Below are positions 38,401-51,600 of a stretch of 64,000 nucleotides of DNA, one piece after another. Position numbers and translations under genes: made by a program. Source of the stretch: Chinchilla lanigera (lineage: Eukaryota; Chordata; Mammalia; Rodentia; Chinchillidae); NCBI RefSeq assembly GCF_000276665.1, contig NW_004955404.1, forward strand, positions 31,611,583 to 31,675,582, written 5' to 3'. Position 1 is the stretch's first letter. The number at the start of each line of letters is the position of its first letter. The notes below the pieces were generated by a model, which saw only the letters and a list, made by a program, of their open reading frames with translations, searched no databases and was not told where the DNA came from.

Positions 38401-41400
38401 GAGAGTCAAAGAAATTTCTAGGTTGAGAGTGAACAGTGTACTAGAGAAATCTGTAGAGTGAGTCGAGATTAGGGCAGGAATGTAGATATCTCCATAATGA
38501 TTAGCTCCAAGATAAAGGAAAAAAACCTCTAATTGATGTATCATGTGATGTTTGACCATACTGTGGGCTGCTGGAGAGTTTTGTTATAAATTCCTGGTTG
38601 CCGAACGAGTCATTAACTATTCCATGAGAAACAAAATGTACGAGAAGTGAGATGTATTTAGATATAATTCGAGTAAATATGTAACTTAGCTGCACACAGT
38701 ATTTACCAAATTGTAATAAGCTAAGTACAAGCCACTGATTTAGTGAAACTTGTAATATAAATATATATATTAAGGTAGGAGAGAGAGAAATGTGTGTGAG
38801 GGGTAGAGGTGGGTAATAGAGTAAGAGTACTAAAATATTATCTTCTAGAGTAAGAAGTCAACAGGTAGTGCCTGAAATGGAAAGATTAAGGAATAGTAGT
38901 ATGAGGTGAATCCCAGAAGCATCAATAGGAATAATTGGGTTTTGGGGAGTGAGTTTCAAAGTGTGAGAGAAGGTGATTCTGATGGTCACTTTTTCTTATA
39001 AACTTTGACAGTACAGTAGGACCTCTGAAACTTTGTGTAGGCATTACTTTAAAAAGTAAAATGAATCAGTCTTTTCTGCTTCTTCCATATGTGTGAAACT
39101 ATGAAGTACTATGCAGATGCTGTACATGTTTTCCTTTAACACTCACTGTCATATCAACCTGACTTTTACTTCCAGTCATTCCTGTTAGAACGTTTTCATT
39201 TGTTTTACTGGAGTTGTGTCAAACTCCTCAGTCTGTGCTTGGTCTCTTAAGACTTTCTAGATGATGTGGTTCCTAACCTGCCTTAGTACCCTTTCCTTCA
39301 TGAATCTGCTTTCCTTCCTCCTTTTGTAAAGAGAGGGGAATAGGCAAGATGATCTTATGGTGCTCTTTGATGACTTTTGATATCTACACCAGAGAAAGAA
39401 GGTTCAATTTACTGCCGGGTGAGAAGCTCATACCTGTAATCCCAGCTACTGAGGAGACTGAGGCAGGAAGCTTGTAAATTTGAGTCTAGCCTGGGTAATT
39501 TAGCAAGACTCCATCTCAGAAATAAAAATTAAAAGTGCTGACGTAGCTCAGTGGCAGAGTGCATGCAGGGAGGAGGCCCTGGGTTCAGTCCTCAGAACTA
39601 AAAAAATAGAGCCAATTCACCAAACATGAACGAAGCAAAATTAATAAATTTTCCAAGGCAGTTTCTATTTAATTTTCAACTTATTAATTATAATCCTGTA
39701 ATGTGGATTATGCCAACTAATACACAGTTTAGAGATTGTGTGCATTAAACTATTATCTTTATTTTGATTGGTTCTGCTGTATCTTCCACATTTGTATTTA
39801 TCTTATGAGGTGCAAAATTACTGGAGTTTTCACTGATTTGATGGATGAATACTGTTTAATCTTGTAACCAAAATAACTTCAAAATGCTTGATCTGAGTGT
39901 TTTGTTCTCTAACAACTGACTTAGAGATAATGGAAATAGATTGGGAATACTGTGGTCCCATGTGGTGGCTGGTTAAATAGCTGACAAATGAGTGAAGCAC
40001 AAAGGATTGACTGAGTGCTCACATGGAGAGGCAACCTCAAGTTGCCTTCTGTAGTTTTAAAGTAAAAATGCAAACCATATAAAGGCTTACTTTTATTCTC
40101 TTCACTAGGGAGCTAACAGAATGAGAGGTCGGCTTGGAAGTGTGGACAGCTTTGAACGGTCTAACAGTCTTGCTTCAGAGAAGGTATCTAATCAAAGCTC
40201 CCTTTTGTTTACTGCAGACTACAGCTCAGCAAAACCCCTCACTGATATAGTAATATGCATGCCTAATTTATCATGAGACCTTTATGGCTTTAAATATTAA
40301 TATTATCTTAATAAGAAGAATCTGGGTATTAACATGTTTTTTATTCAGCGAGGCTTTCCTGAGGTGGGACAGAGTGCATCCCTTATAGGCTGACTGAACT
40401 CTTCTAGGCAGTTACCATTGGTAGATAGACTGCTGCTTGGGAGGATAGTATTTGAGTAGCTGTTGATCCAAATCCATATAAAATGAACCATCTGATTACT
40501 ACACTGGTATAGTGATTGTGTTGTATTTATTGTTCTCCTTCCATTTTACATTTCCTCTCATTTTTTGTCATATCAATGGCCACATCAGCCTCATTATGTC
40601 CTAGATAACTCTTACTGGGTTCAGTTTCTTTTTTCCCTGTATTGTGCAACTTGTAACCTGAGGCATATGCAGTATTTTTTTAAATGAGACGATAGTAAGA
40701 TGTTTTATTAAACCTTCTGTTGATGGATTAGGAAATTAGCTTACCTATGAGTCTACTATCCCTAACCCATGTTTATCAGGCTAAACCTTTTTTCAGTGGT
40801 GCCTGTCAATATAGGAAAGTATAAACAGCATACTTGACTGAATTGAAAGATTTATGATGTCTGCTCTGTTCGTGCAGTAGGACATGCATTCCAGCACAGC
40901 TGACTTTTCATTCATTTCCTGTTTTTCATGTGTTTTATAGGAATTTACCTCAGCGAGAGTGTGGTTGGCTAGAAACATCCAGAGTGAAGACAGATCTTTT
41001 AACAAATTTCACTTTATTTTCCTAAAGGTTTTGCCATGAGACTTGGGCACTTAGGCATTGTGATATTGTTTTGACAGTACAGGAAGCGTGCAATGATATA
41101 TCACAGAAGTTAGGAGATCTGTAAACATAGGCTTTGCCTTCTTTGATCGTAGTCTCATTTCATCTCTCTGGCAACAATGAGAAGAGTAGAGCTGCCTTTG
41201 ACCACAACGTGTGAGGGGAAAGAATACCTTTTCTTATCATCCCTTTCACTTTCTGGCCTATCTGTACGGATGCTGCCTTACAGCTGCTTATCAGAAGCAT
41301 TGGGTTATGGTGATACTGATTAACCTTCACCATAGATTGAGTAAAAGGAAAAAAAAATACGTTTTGTCACGACTCAGGAGGAGGATGAGACGCCCTGTGG

Positions 41401-44400
41401 CTGTTGACCTCTGAGTTTCAGCAGCTCTGCTGTGACCCTCATAGGGAGGAAAGAAAGACCTCACTTGTGCTTGCGTTTCAGGACTACTCACCAGGAGACT
41501 CTCCACCAGGGACACCGCCGGCCTCCCCGCTGTCCTCAGCGTGGCAGGCGTTCCCTGAGGAGGATTCCGACTCCCCGCAGTTTCGAAGACGGGCGCACAC
41601 TTTCAGCCACCCGCCATCAAGTTCAAAGAGAAAGCTGAACTTGCAAGACTTGAGGGCCCATGGGGTACGCTCCCCTCTGCTGAGGCAGAGCTCCAGCGAG
41701 CAGTGCAGGTAAGTCCAGACCTTGCGCCTGCAGGGTGTGAGATCAAATTCCCGTGTTTTTCTGTCTGGTCACTGTGGAGTCAGGGTAGGTTGTGATGTCC
41801 TGCTGTCACCAGTATGTAGTTTTTAGAAAGATCATAAAAAGTAGGTTGATTTTCTTTCTTTCAGTGACTAAGGGAAAGGGGGCACAATTAAGGCACATCC
41901 AGAAAGAAGAGTGAATGCATTTGGGATAGAAACTTTTTCCTCTCAGAAAAATAGAGAAAATAAAATGTGCAGTTTTTCTTTTCTGAAAACTTAGGGTCAA
42001 CACGTATTACTCAGTCTCAGTGATGGCTACAAAAAATCAGAGTCAGCAACTTTGAAAACGACAAAGCAGTAGAACTTCCTGTTAGCCTGCAGCAGAGAAC
42101 CAGGCTTAAAATATTATCTGAGCTACCTTTGCATGTGAGAAAATTGACTGTTATTTTGTTATACAATAAATTAAAGCTAAGTATGAAAATGCTATAAATA
42201 TTATCTACAATAGTGATGAATTAAAAGAGGTGTGTATACTGTAATTGCAGACAATGTCCATTTTAAATGAGCTTGCATAGTTTTTAAAAATGATTTAATA
42301 AAATTATTTGACATCTGATGAAAAATAGTAGAAGTAGTAAGGAAATGAGGAATGGTTATATTTCTTATGGTGTAGTTCAGATCAGAATCATATTTTAGAG
42401 CTAATCTTATTTTTCTTTTTTACCTATGGGTTTGATACAGAAAACAGGATTAGCTAAAGATGCCCATTGCAAAAAAAAAAAAAAAGAAAATAAAATTTCA
42501 AATAACAACTTCACTAAAAAGGCTAGTTATTACATCAAGTGTTATCAAATGTACTAGCATTTTTTGTTTATTGTTGCAGTGCTGACAGTTGAACACAGGG
42601 CATTTGCACTGAGCTACATTTCTAGCACTTTTTAGTTTTTTAATTGTCCATCCTGGGCTCAAACTTGCAATAGCTTCCAAATGCTGGGATCACCCAGCTT
42701 ACTAGCATGTTTTTAAGGGTACAATTTTATTCTTATTGTTGTGTCCTACATGATTTGAAATTTTAAAATAAGACTTATAATATAAAAATAAATTGAGTCA
42801 ACAGAATTAATTTTCCAGATTTTTGTGTTTGAAGGAGATTAAGTGTTCTTATGCATACTATGATTTTTGAAAGGATTACTTCAGTTATATATATCCAGGG
42901 CAATAGATTTCTTTTTTCCAGGAAAAATTATTTTCAAGAATTAAAACATCAATTATTTCAAACTATAGATGATATTTCAGTTTTTTCCTATGTTTTCTAC
43001 ATTTTTGTAAACTGTGAATTCAAATAGTTTCTGTCTATATAAAAAGATACTATTATGTCATTGTAAAAATTTGCCATATGAAGAGTCTTATTTGAAAATA
43101 AAAGAACTGTGTGGAGACTTAGGCTTTGGATTAATCCATAGTTAAACCATAGTGGCACAATTCCACAGGCTTCAGGAAAGAACACAAATGACTTCTGAGA
43201 CTGGATGAGCCAAAGGTCTAACAGCCAAATACGTACATCAGTATTTAGAAGGGTTTATACCTCTAAAATAGTTGAAATCTTTGAACTTCTAAGTAGGCTT
43301 TCCTTCTAGAACTTGTTTTCCTATAATTATTTGTGCTTTCTAATTTTTTCCCTTGATGTGTCTTTTGTATGTAAAAATACACAATTTTTATCCTAAAATT
43401 ATTAAGAATTTTTTTTTTTTTTTTAGAGATGAACACAGACACGTTTTGTAGATGAGCAATTCAGTTAGTAAGAGTGTAACTTGGAGGGGCTGGGGATTTA
43501 GCTCAGTGGCATAGCACCTGCCTGGCAAGCTCGAGGTTGTGAGTTTGATTCCTGGTACCAGAAGAAAACCAAAAAAAAAAAAAAAGTGTAACTCACGCTG
43601 TTACCCACATAGATAACTGCATGCTCCCCTCTTTTTCTCCTGTGAGATCCATCCCTTAGCCTTGGAAACAAAGGTTAAACTAATAGCGAGAACCTGTTTA
43701 TATGCTTTTTTCATAGTGAATGAAGACTTTGCCAAAATATACATTAAGACAAATTTGCTGTATTTTCTGTACTCAGCCTCGTTCCGTCAGTTCGACGCAT
43801 GCACAAGGAGAGTAATTCTTCCTCCAGCCTTCCAAGCCTCCACACTTCCTTCTCTGCCCCTTCCTTCTCTGCCCCCTCTTTCCTGAAAAGCTTTTACCAG
43901 AATTCAGGTAGACTGTCCCCACAGTATGAACATGAAATCAGGTGAGATCAGTGTCCTCTGTTTGCAAAGCCAAATTTTCTGCAGTGATATGCTAAGTTAC
44001 TAAAAAGTGGCTGATTAATTTTGGAGTGATATTTATGCATCTTCCTGTGTGCTTGTTCTAATCTGTTTCTAATATAGTAATTTGAGTTCCAAATAAGTTT
44101 GTTAAGAGAGCTATAAACCAGTAGCTTCAAAGCTGTTGATGACTTGATTATCTTTTTATATTTTTTCATATTATTTGTGTTTCTTTACCTCAAATCCCAG
44201 AGTCTAAACTTGAGTTGTTTGGAGCAAGACCTGGTGGTAACACATACTTAGCAAATCTTCCCTGACCAAGCTTTTTTTTCCGTAGCCTTTCTGGGTGTAT
44301 CTTAGGGAACTCTCAAACCACTGATTAAAACAGCTGATAGGTCTGATACATAGGTATGTAGAGTATTCCATAGGTGTAGGCATGGCTTTTCTTTTTCAAT

Positions 44401-45575
44401 GACAGATTTACCTTTCTGAGTTTGGGTATAGGATCATGTTGACAAGAACTTTCACACAGCATGGCAGAAACTCTTGACTCTTGTGGTTATTCTGTTTTAT
44501 TTCTGTTCCTGGTATGGAAAATGTATGTAGCCTATTAAATCTTCTTGCTTGTTCTTTTAGCTACATGAAATTAGGCGTAGTGACATTTGGAGAATTTCCT
44601 CTTTTTTCATTTGAAATTATACCAAAATTATATCAATCATTTATATTCTTAGGAGACTGTTGGTAGCCTCTGAAAAGTGGTGAGCTAGGTTGGGACTCTC
44701 GAAATGGGTTATTTATTGTTGGCTCAAGAGTCTGTGACTTTTGTTCTTCTTTGATATCTAGCTTGCCTCATTCACTTTTATTGCTGTATAATGTCCCATT
44801 TCATACATCACATTTTATCCACTCTTGCTGATGGACATTTGGGTTGCTTCTAGTTGTTTGACAATTGGCAGTTCTTCTAGTCAAGGAGAGGCAAACACGC
44901 TCTCAGCCAACCTGTGTGCCACCAAAATCCTGAATAGCCTTTGGCCTGTTTTCTTTTAGACTTAGTGAATTCTAAGAATTAGCATATAACTAGACAGCCT
45001 TCATTAATTACTCAACTTAAACGAATCCTTAAACTGTTTGGAGTATCTTATTGTCCATGTGTGTCAATTTACTTTCACTCTGAGGCAGATTATTCATATT
45101 GATGAATATAATTATACCTTTGAACTTTGCTTTGAATTAGTGCAAAGTTATGTTTGAGCACTGAATCTGATTTCTGGTAAAGATAATAGAGAATTTATTT
45201 GAAAGATTTTTCAGGGATAACATTGTGGGAGCAATTTTTAAAAAGTTAGCTATAAAAATATTATAATACACAGGGAATATGCCATGAATTTAGAGAATAA
45301 AGAATGTACATACTTAAAAATATCACTTTGCCTCACTCCGTAATATGGCATGTTAATAAGAATACAGCACTTTCAGTCAAGCCTGTTTATAGTTTCTTAT
45401 TACTATATTTAAAGTAAGCTAGAGTAACCAGGTGTGGTGGCGCACGCCTGTAATCCCAGCACTGGGGAGGCGGAGGCAGGAGAATCATTGCGAGTTCGAG
45501 GCCAGCCTGGGCTACAAAGTGAGCTCAAGGCCAGCCTGAACTGCATAGCGAGACCTTGTCTCAAAAAGACAAAAA

Positions 45576-45606
<31 letters not shown>

Positions 45607-48600
45607 GTGAGCAAGGGGGAGTTCCAGTTTCCTTCCTGAAACAGAAGCATGTCTGAAAAGTGACAAATGGGAATAGCCATTGGGAAGGTCAAAGGTTAGC
45701 TAAGCATAGGATGTAGAGTACGAAAGAAGTGGCTTTGGAAAAAAGGTTACATATATTTAATATAAGGCTGCTCATTTGTGTTTAGGAATTCCTGCTTGGA
45801 TGTGCGTGTTACTCTTCCCAGTAGCTTCCCGTATCCCTCAATACCTTACCCTAACAAAAGTATTGAAGTCGAACGGTAAATATGTATGAGTTTTGGGTTG
45901 AAAAACTTCATCTTTTGGTGGTTACATTGGGTGATACGCTTAATCAGGCAGGGTCACTTTCAGTTCTCTTCAATGTTTTCTTCGCTATGAGAAATTCTGA
46001 ATTGAAGTCTTTTTGTTGTACATTTTTCTATATATTCTTTTAGCTTGACAGCATAGAATTAATAGGCCAGAAGTACATTTAGGAAGTAAAACCTCTTTCA
46101 TTGAAAAGTATGCCAATCATAAGCACACAGCTCAGTGGACCATCAGAAAGGACCACCACTATGTCACTGCTGCCCAGGTGAGAATGGAAGCAGTCTAGAG
46201 AACCTCTCATTTTCCCACCCATAACTGCCAGGCTGACCTCTCATAGCATCAGTTAGTTTTGCACTTTAAATATAAATGGGAAGATAAAGCATCTGTTCTT
46301 TCATATCTGGCTGCTTTCGCTGATGTTAGTTTATGAGATTTATTCCTGTTTTATTTGTGTTTTAGTTTACTGCTATATACTATTCTACTTAATATTTCAC
46401 AGTTTATCCATGCACTTAGGGATGGACATGTGGTTGTTTCTAGATTTTTTGTTTTGGAAGGAGTGCTGTCTTGTTGTACATATTGTTAGCTACACATACA
46501 TGTACATTATTGATGAGTAGTTACACAGTAGTAGAATGATTGGACAAAATATACTCAGGTTTATTTCAACTAATAAGTCACCTACACATATATTTACTGT
46601 TACAGTCTTGGCATGAGAGTGGTTTTTTGTTTGTATTTTGAAATAATTTCAAATTTATAGAAAAGTTATAAAAATATTATGGAAGATTCCTTTTAATCCT
46701 TTATCTGGATTAAGGTAAAGGATTTTCCTGCATTTGCTGTCATTTTCTTGGTCCACCTACATATTTATCTATCTATTCATAGATGTATATATATGAAATA
46801 TGATCAAGCATATGGTGAATGTTCAAATAAAAGGAATTATTACAATAGAGAGACATTGTCATTAATCCCCCTCAAAATAGTCCATCCCCCTTGGCTTTTT
46901 CTCCCTCACTTTGAACACACATGCCATCATTCTTGCCACTTTATTTCTTGTCATGTTTCCTGTCTTTAATAGGCATGATAAAAAAAATTACAGTGAATGC
47001 TGCTGCCCAGTGCCATCCAATAGAAAGGCAGCTTCATAAAAACATTAAGGTTTGTCCTTGTCCATGGATGTTCTGGCTCTTTGTCAAAATCAAAGTGACT
47101 ATGAACGTGAACATCTTGAATTGATTTATAACATTGAGGGAACCATGACGGTACAACTAAAGACACTCATGAAAGAGGATTTCCAGAAGTGCTTCAGAAA
47201 GTGTCAAGGATAATGGGAGAAGTGTATTCAAAGGAGGAGTATTTTCAGGGGTGTTAATGGCAATGTGTCTCTTATTGTAATACATTCTTTTTTAAAATTT
47301 AAACTTTTACCATATGTTTTAATCACATACCATATATATGTTTGTTTATATGTAAATATCTTCATTTAGACCATATGTAAATAAGTTGGATATCTCATGT
47401 TTTTTACTCTTAATACTTTAGAGTGTATTTTCTGAGAATAAAGATATTCAAGAGCATGGTTTTAATCCAGTGGTTTCTGAACTCTACATCTCTCATGTCC
47501 ACTTGTTTCAGAGTAAACATTATGTATGCATAATGATATCTGGAAGTATTTGGAATAATGGGGGAAGGAAGTTCCTAATACTACCAGTTATAATTTTCTT
47601 CTCACTTAGGTGTCTATATCTTATTAGTTGCATGAAATAAATCTCTAAATATTGTTATTCAAATAGGAACTAGAATAGAGAAGGATATAGGCTAATAATC
47701 TATCACCTTTTAAAATACATTAATTTGAAATTTGAAATTCAGGTTAAGCCTCTTTCTCCAAGACTACTGTCCTGACTATTAAAAACACATTAGAGTACTG
47801 CTTTTAAGCATGTTCAGAAAAAGAAGTCAAGATCTTTTTATTATTAGTTGGCTAGTGGTTTCATTTGCAGAGTTGAAATGATAAAAGAAGGAAAATTTGT
47901 CTTTTATCTTATTTTGAAGTAATTTATTAAAAATTTATAAATTTATTATTATTTAATTTATTATTATTTAAAAATTTATTATTATTTCATTGTTTAGTAT
48001 TTAAAAACAATTCTGTATGATGATGTATTTTATAACACCCACTTCTCAAATGTAATGTTTCTGTCAACAGATATCTTTATTACCCCCTTAAAACTGCTTT
48101 TCAGGTTTTAAGGTTATATTTTAAAATTATTTGTATTAAATTTACATTGGTCAAAGGAAAATGATAGTTTTAAAAAAGTGGTACTCATTACTTCTACCCA
48201 TTTATAAAATTTCTTAATGAGAAAAACAAGACTTTTCCAGAGAAAGTACTTATGGTATAGTTTTGGTTTGGTAGTTTTCTGGTAGTCATTGATTTAAAAC
48301 AGCATAATTATTCATATAGCTCATTGTTGCAGTAACCTTATTTCTAACTTACTGGTGGCTTGTAGAAATGCCTTTTTATTTAAGTCCCGATTTTGGACTG
48401 TCTGTGCTAATGCAGTTCCTTGTTTTTCTGTTATACTAGACAGGACACTGCTTCAGAATCAAGGTGATTAGAGATCTAAATAGTTTCATGTAAAAAATTC
48501 TCAGGTTCTACTCACAATGAATTCAGAGTGTCTCCTGAATGCATGCTGTCATCTTGCATGCTCTGAGGTCCACCCAGAGGGAAATGTTATCCTTCATATA

Positions 48601-51600
48601 AACAGAGACTACAAATAGCCATATAAAATGTTAACTGCAAATGGATATCCTGTTTCTACTCTATTCCATGTTGAAATTTCTTTACAGCTGTGATGTGGTC
48701 TTCAATTAAAGTCCAATTTTGGTTTTAAATTAATATAGGTGAATTTTCTAGTTGAGAGATGCATATGCTCATATGAGGAATTTCTTCCAAATCTTGAAAA
48801 GATAAAGGATCATCTTGAAACATACTCGTGGAATTTGTTTTTCACTCAATGGGGACTATTAATCTGTTTCGGTTCATTTTAATTCCTGTCACATTGGTCT
48901 CTTTGGGACACTGCTAAAGCCTTGCAGATGTCACATTGGTCTGGATGCAAGAACACTTAGTTTATCCCTGTAGAAGTCTCACCACAGCTTGGTGACACCT
49001 CATTCTTGTGACTCACGTGCTTTCTGTGGAAAACATTCAGAATCATTGCTGAACAATATAATTGTGAATATCTACTCTCTACTTTGTTCCAATTTCTACA
49101 CATTTTTTATCTCACAAGCTCCCATGAGAAGTATACATACCCATCTTCCTATTTGAGGCTACTAATATTTAGATTTTTAATAGCTGCAGTAAAAACATAG
49201 TATTAAAGATTCAATTCGAGTGAGCTATACAAGAAGAGAAAAATCCTCAGGAAATTATTTTGGTCATGTTGCTAAGGTAAACGTAACTTTTTTTGAGACC
49301 TGTATTTGACCTATACTTTTTTTTTTTTGGTTGAATGTATGACCATGTAAAGAATACTTTTATCTAGTTGTAAAAGTCCAGTAGAAATGTTTGTTTTGTT
49401 TTGCCCCTTTGAGGTTCTCCCTTAGGCAGAGAATTAGAGTTGTTTATTACTTTGGGGATTGTCTAGCCTTTAGATGGGATTAGATTCAGCCTCAGAGAGG
49501 TTTTATATTCTTCTGGGTATCATTTTATCTTAGGCTATAAGAATGTGAATAAACATATGAGCTACCTATTTTAAATTCCGATGTACAAAGCATTTTTGAA
49601 ATATCTGCATTCAATGTGTAGAGTTTAGGAAATAAAACTCTTTGTTCGCCTCAGTTTTTTTTTTTTTTTTTTTCCTACACATTGTTCCGCTGTGACTAAA
49701 CTATCTCTTTTGACTCACATTTCAGGTACTTTATACTAGAGTAGGTCAATCTCAATTTTATTTAATTAGTAAAGATTTTCCATAGACTGACAGATGTGTG
49801 CCCAATGGAAAGCTAGAACTTGTATAAAGTATTAGTGTACTTGTGGCAATTTTAGGTTAAATTGTACTGTGGATCCTACAGAGCAAAAGTTAAATTTCAT
49901 CAGTATGTTGTTCCATGCAGGCTTTCTTAGGGAATTTTGTAGAGTGAAACCGTTTTCGGCTTTCTGTTAAATAGTTACTGCAAGTTTTGGTATTTATCTT
50001 CAGTTGTAATACCTTGTGACTTAGATATAGATGTAGCCAGTGTAGAGTATTCTTTTAGGACTTTGTGATACTAGTGGTTTTAGTTTGTTGCTAGGGAGTT
50101 GGGGGAGGGTGGGAGGCAGTGTGTTGCTCAGCAGAATGTGTTTGTAAAACTGGCAGAAGAGTGTACTTTGGGAGAGTGTACCTGTGTTTCCCTAAGTGGA
50201 AGGTGGTCATCTGAAGACCTTCATTTTGTATAGCAACAATGAATGAATTCTTACTAAAGTACGCAAGAAGGCATTAAGCAGTCTTTGTTCACATAGTAAC
50301 TATAATGTTAATTTAGTAGTCGATGTGATATTGTTTAAGGTAATATTAAAGAGTTATTTTGAAGTGTTAGGGGTTCTTATTGTACTTACAGCTTTTGGTC
50401 AGTGCTGTGTAGAGAGTACTTGGAAATAGCCTTCTCATCCTACATGGTGATTTACATAATATGAGATATTTTCTCCTCTTACAAGCCCAACAGTTGTGTT
50501 TACGGATTGTGGTTATTGGTTGGCAGTACATTTAGAATATACCAACACAAAAAATGTGTGTGAGTTGCATTTGCTTCTTAGTTATTTGCTTTTACTTTCA
50601 TAAGTTTCAAATAGAAGAAATGCTAGCAAAGTAATTTTCGTAAATGTGCCTGCTTCCCAGCAAGCAGTTTTATAAAGTATGTCTTCATATTCCAAAATAC
50701 CATAGAAGGAGGCAAAAGGGTATATGGAAAAATAAGGGAATAGTTAGAATTTATTACTTTGAAATGTAAAGCTGATCATAATTCCAATATATGTATGTTT
50801 TATACTAAAGTGTCTTGTATTTACTACTTCTATTTAAAATATCTATAGCCAGGCGTGGTGGTGCATGCCTGTAATCCCAGCACTCAGGAGGCTGAGGCAG
50901 GAGGATCAGTGTGAGTTTGAGCGAGACCAGCCTGGGCTACGTAGTGAGTTCCAGGCCAGCCTGAACTGCAGAGTGAGACCCTGTCTTGAAAATCAATAAA
51001 TAAATATCTATATTTTAAATTGCATTTATTTCAAAGCAAACAACAAAAGTGAGACATTTACAGAAATAAAGCACCTCAGAGGGCTTGATCTTATTTTTTG
51101 CTGACTTAAATTATTCCATTAAAAATGGAAAGAAAGGGGCTGGGGATTTAGCTCAGCAGCAAAGCGCCTGCCTGGCAAGCGCAAGGTCGTGAGTTCAGTT
51201 CCCGGTACTGGAGAAAAACCAAAAAAAAAGGAAAGAAAAATACTCAACCAAAAGACTTAATGGTAATTAGAGACTGAATTTTCTATCAAAATACAGAAAA
51301 TCCTGGGACTTGTGACAGCTTTGGGTTTATGATCTTACAGATCTTGTAGGAACTAATGCAGAGTATTTACATCAACATAATAAAACCTGGTGCCCAAGGG
51401 TCTGGATTGTGGACTTCCTGGGTTGTGTCTTTCCTCCTTCACTTACCACTTTTGTGATTGTTGGAGAATTACTTAGCCTTCTTCTACCTCAGTTTTCCCA
51501 CTTGAAATGGGAATAGTAATAACACCTACTCTGTATGGTTGCTGTGAGGATGAAATTAATTCATACTTGTAAAATAGTTAGAACAATGCCTGGCATGCAG

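Larger units (their letters stand above)
30724..40108. other. Intron 8
   Basis: The longest intron fully inside the window. It carries mariner fragments in both orientations (31045-31440), an ID-like SINE (32224-32319), a MaLR-type LTR (32562-32912), an ID-like SINE (33503-33575), L1 remnants (33600-35395) with a nested SINE, MER5A (35655-35825), two MIRs (35930-36090, 37320-37565) and a composite B1-ID (39413-39607). No gene is seen in 37570-39400. Confidence 0.85.
41709..43776. other. Intron 10
   Basis: Holds a degenerate composite SINE (42573-42703) and an ID-like SINE with a 9-base target-site duplication (43486-43584), plus A- and T-runs near 42470 and 43410. It lies directly upstream of the regulated exon 11. 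Confidence 0.85.
43942..48439. other. Intron 11
   Basis: Holds L1 remnants (44765-44875, 46300-46560), a B1 (45428-45605), an exon-like open segment (45786-45875) and a mariner fragment (47040-47290). The stretch 46590-46960 looks like an old LINE remnant. It separates the two cassette exons. Confidence 0.85.
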
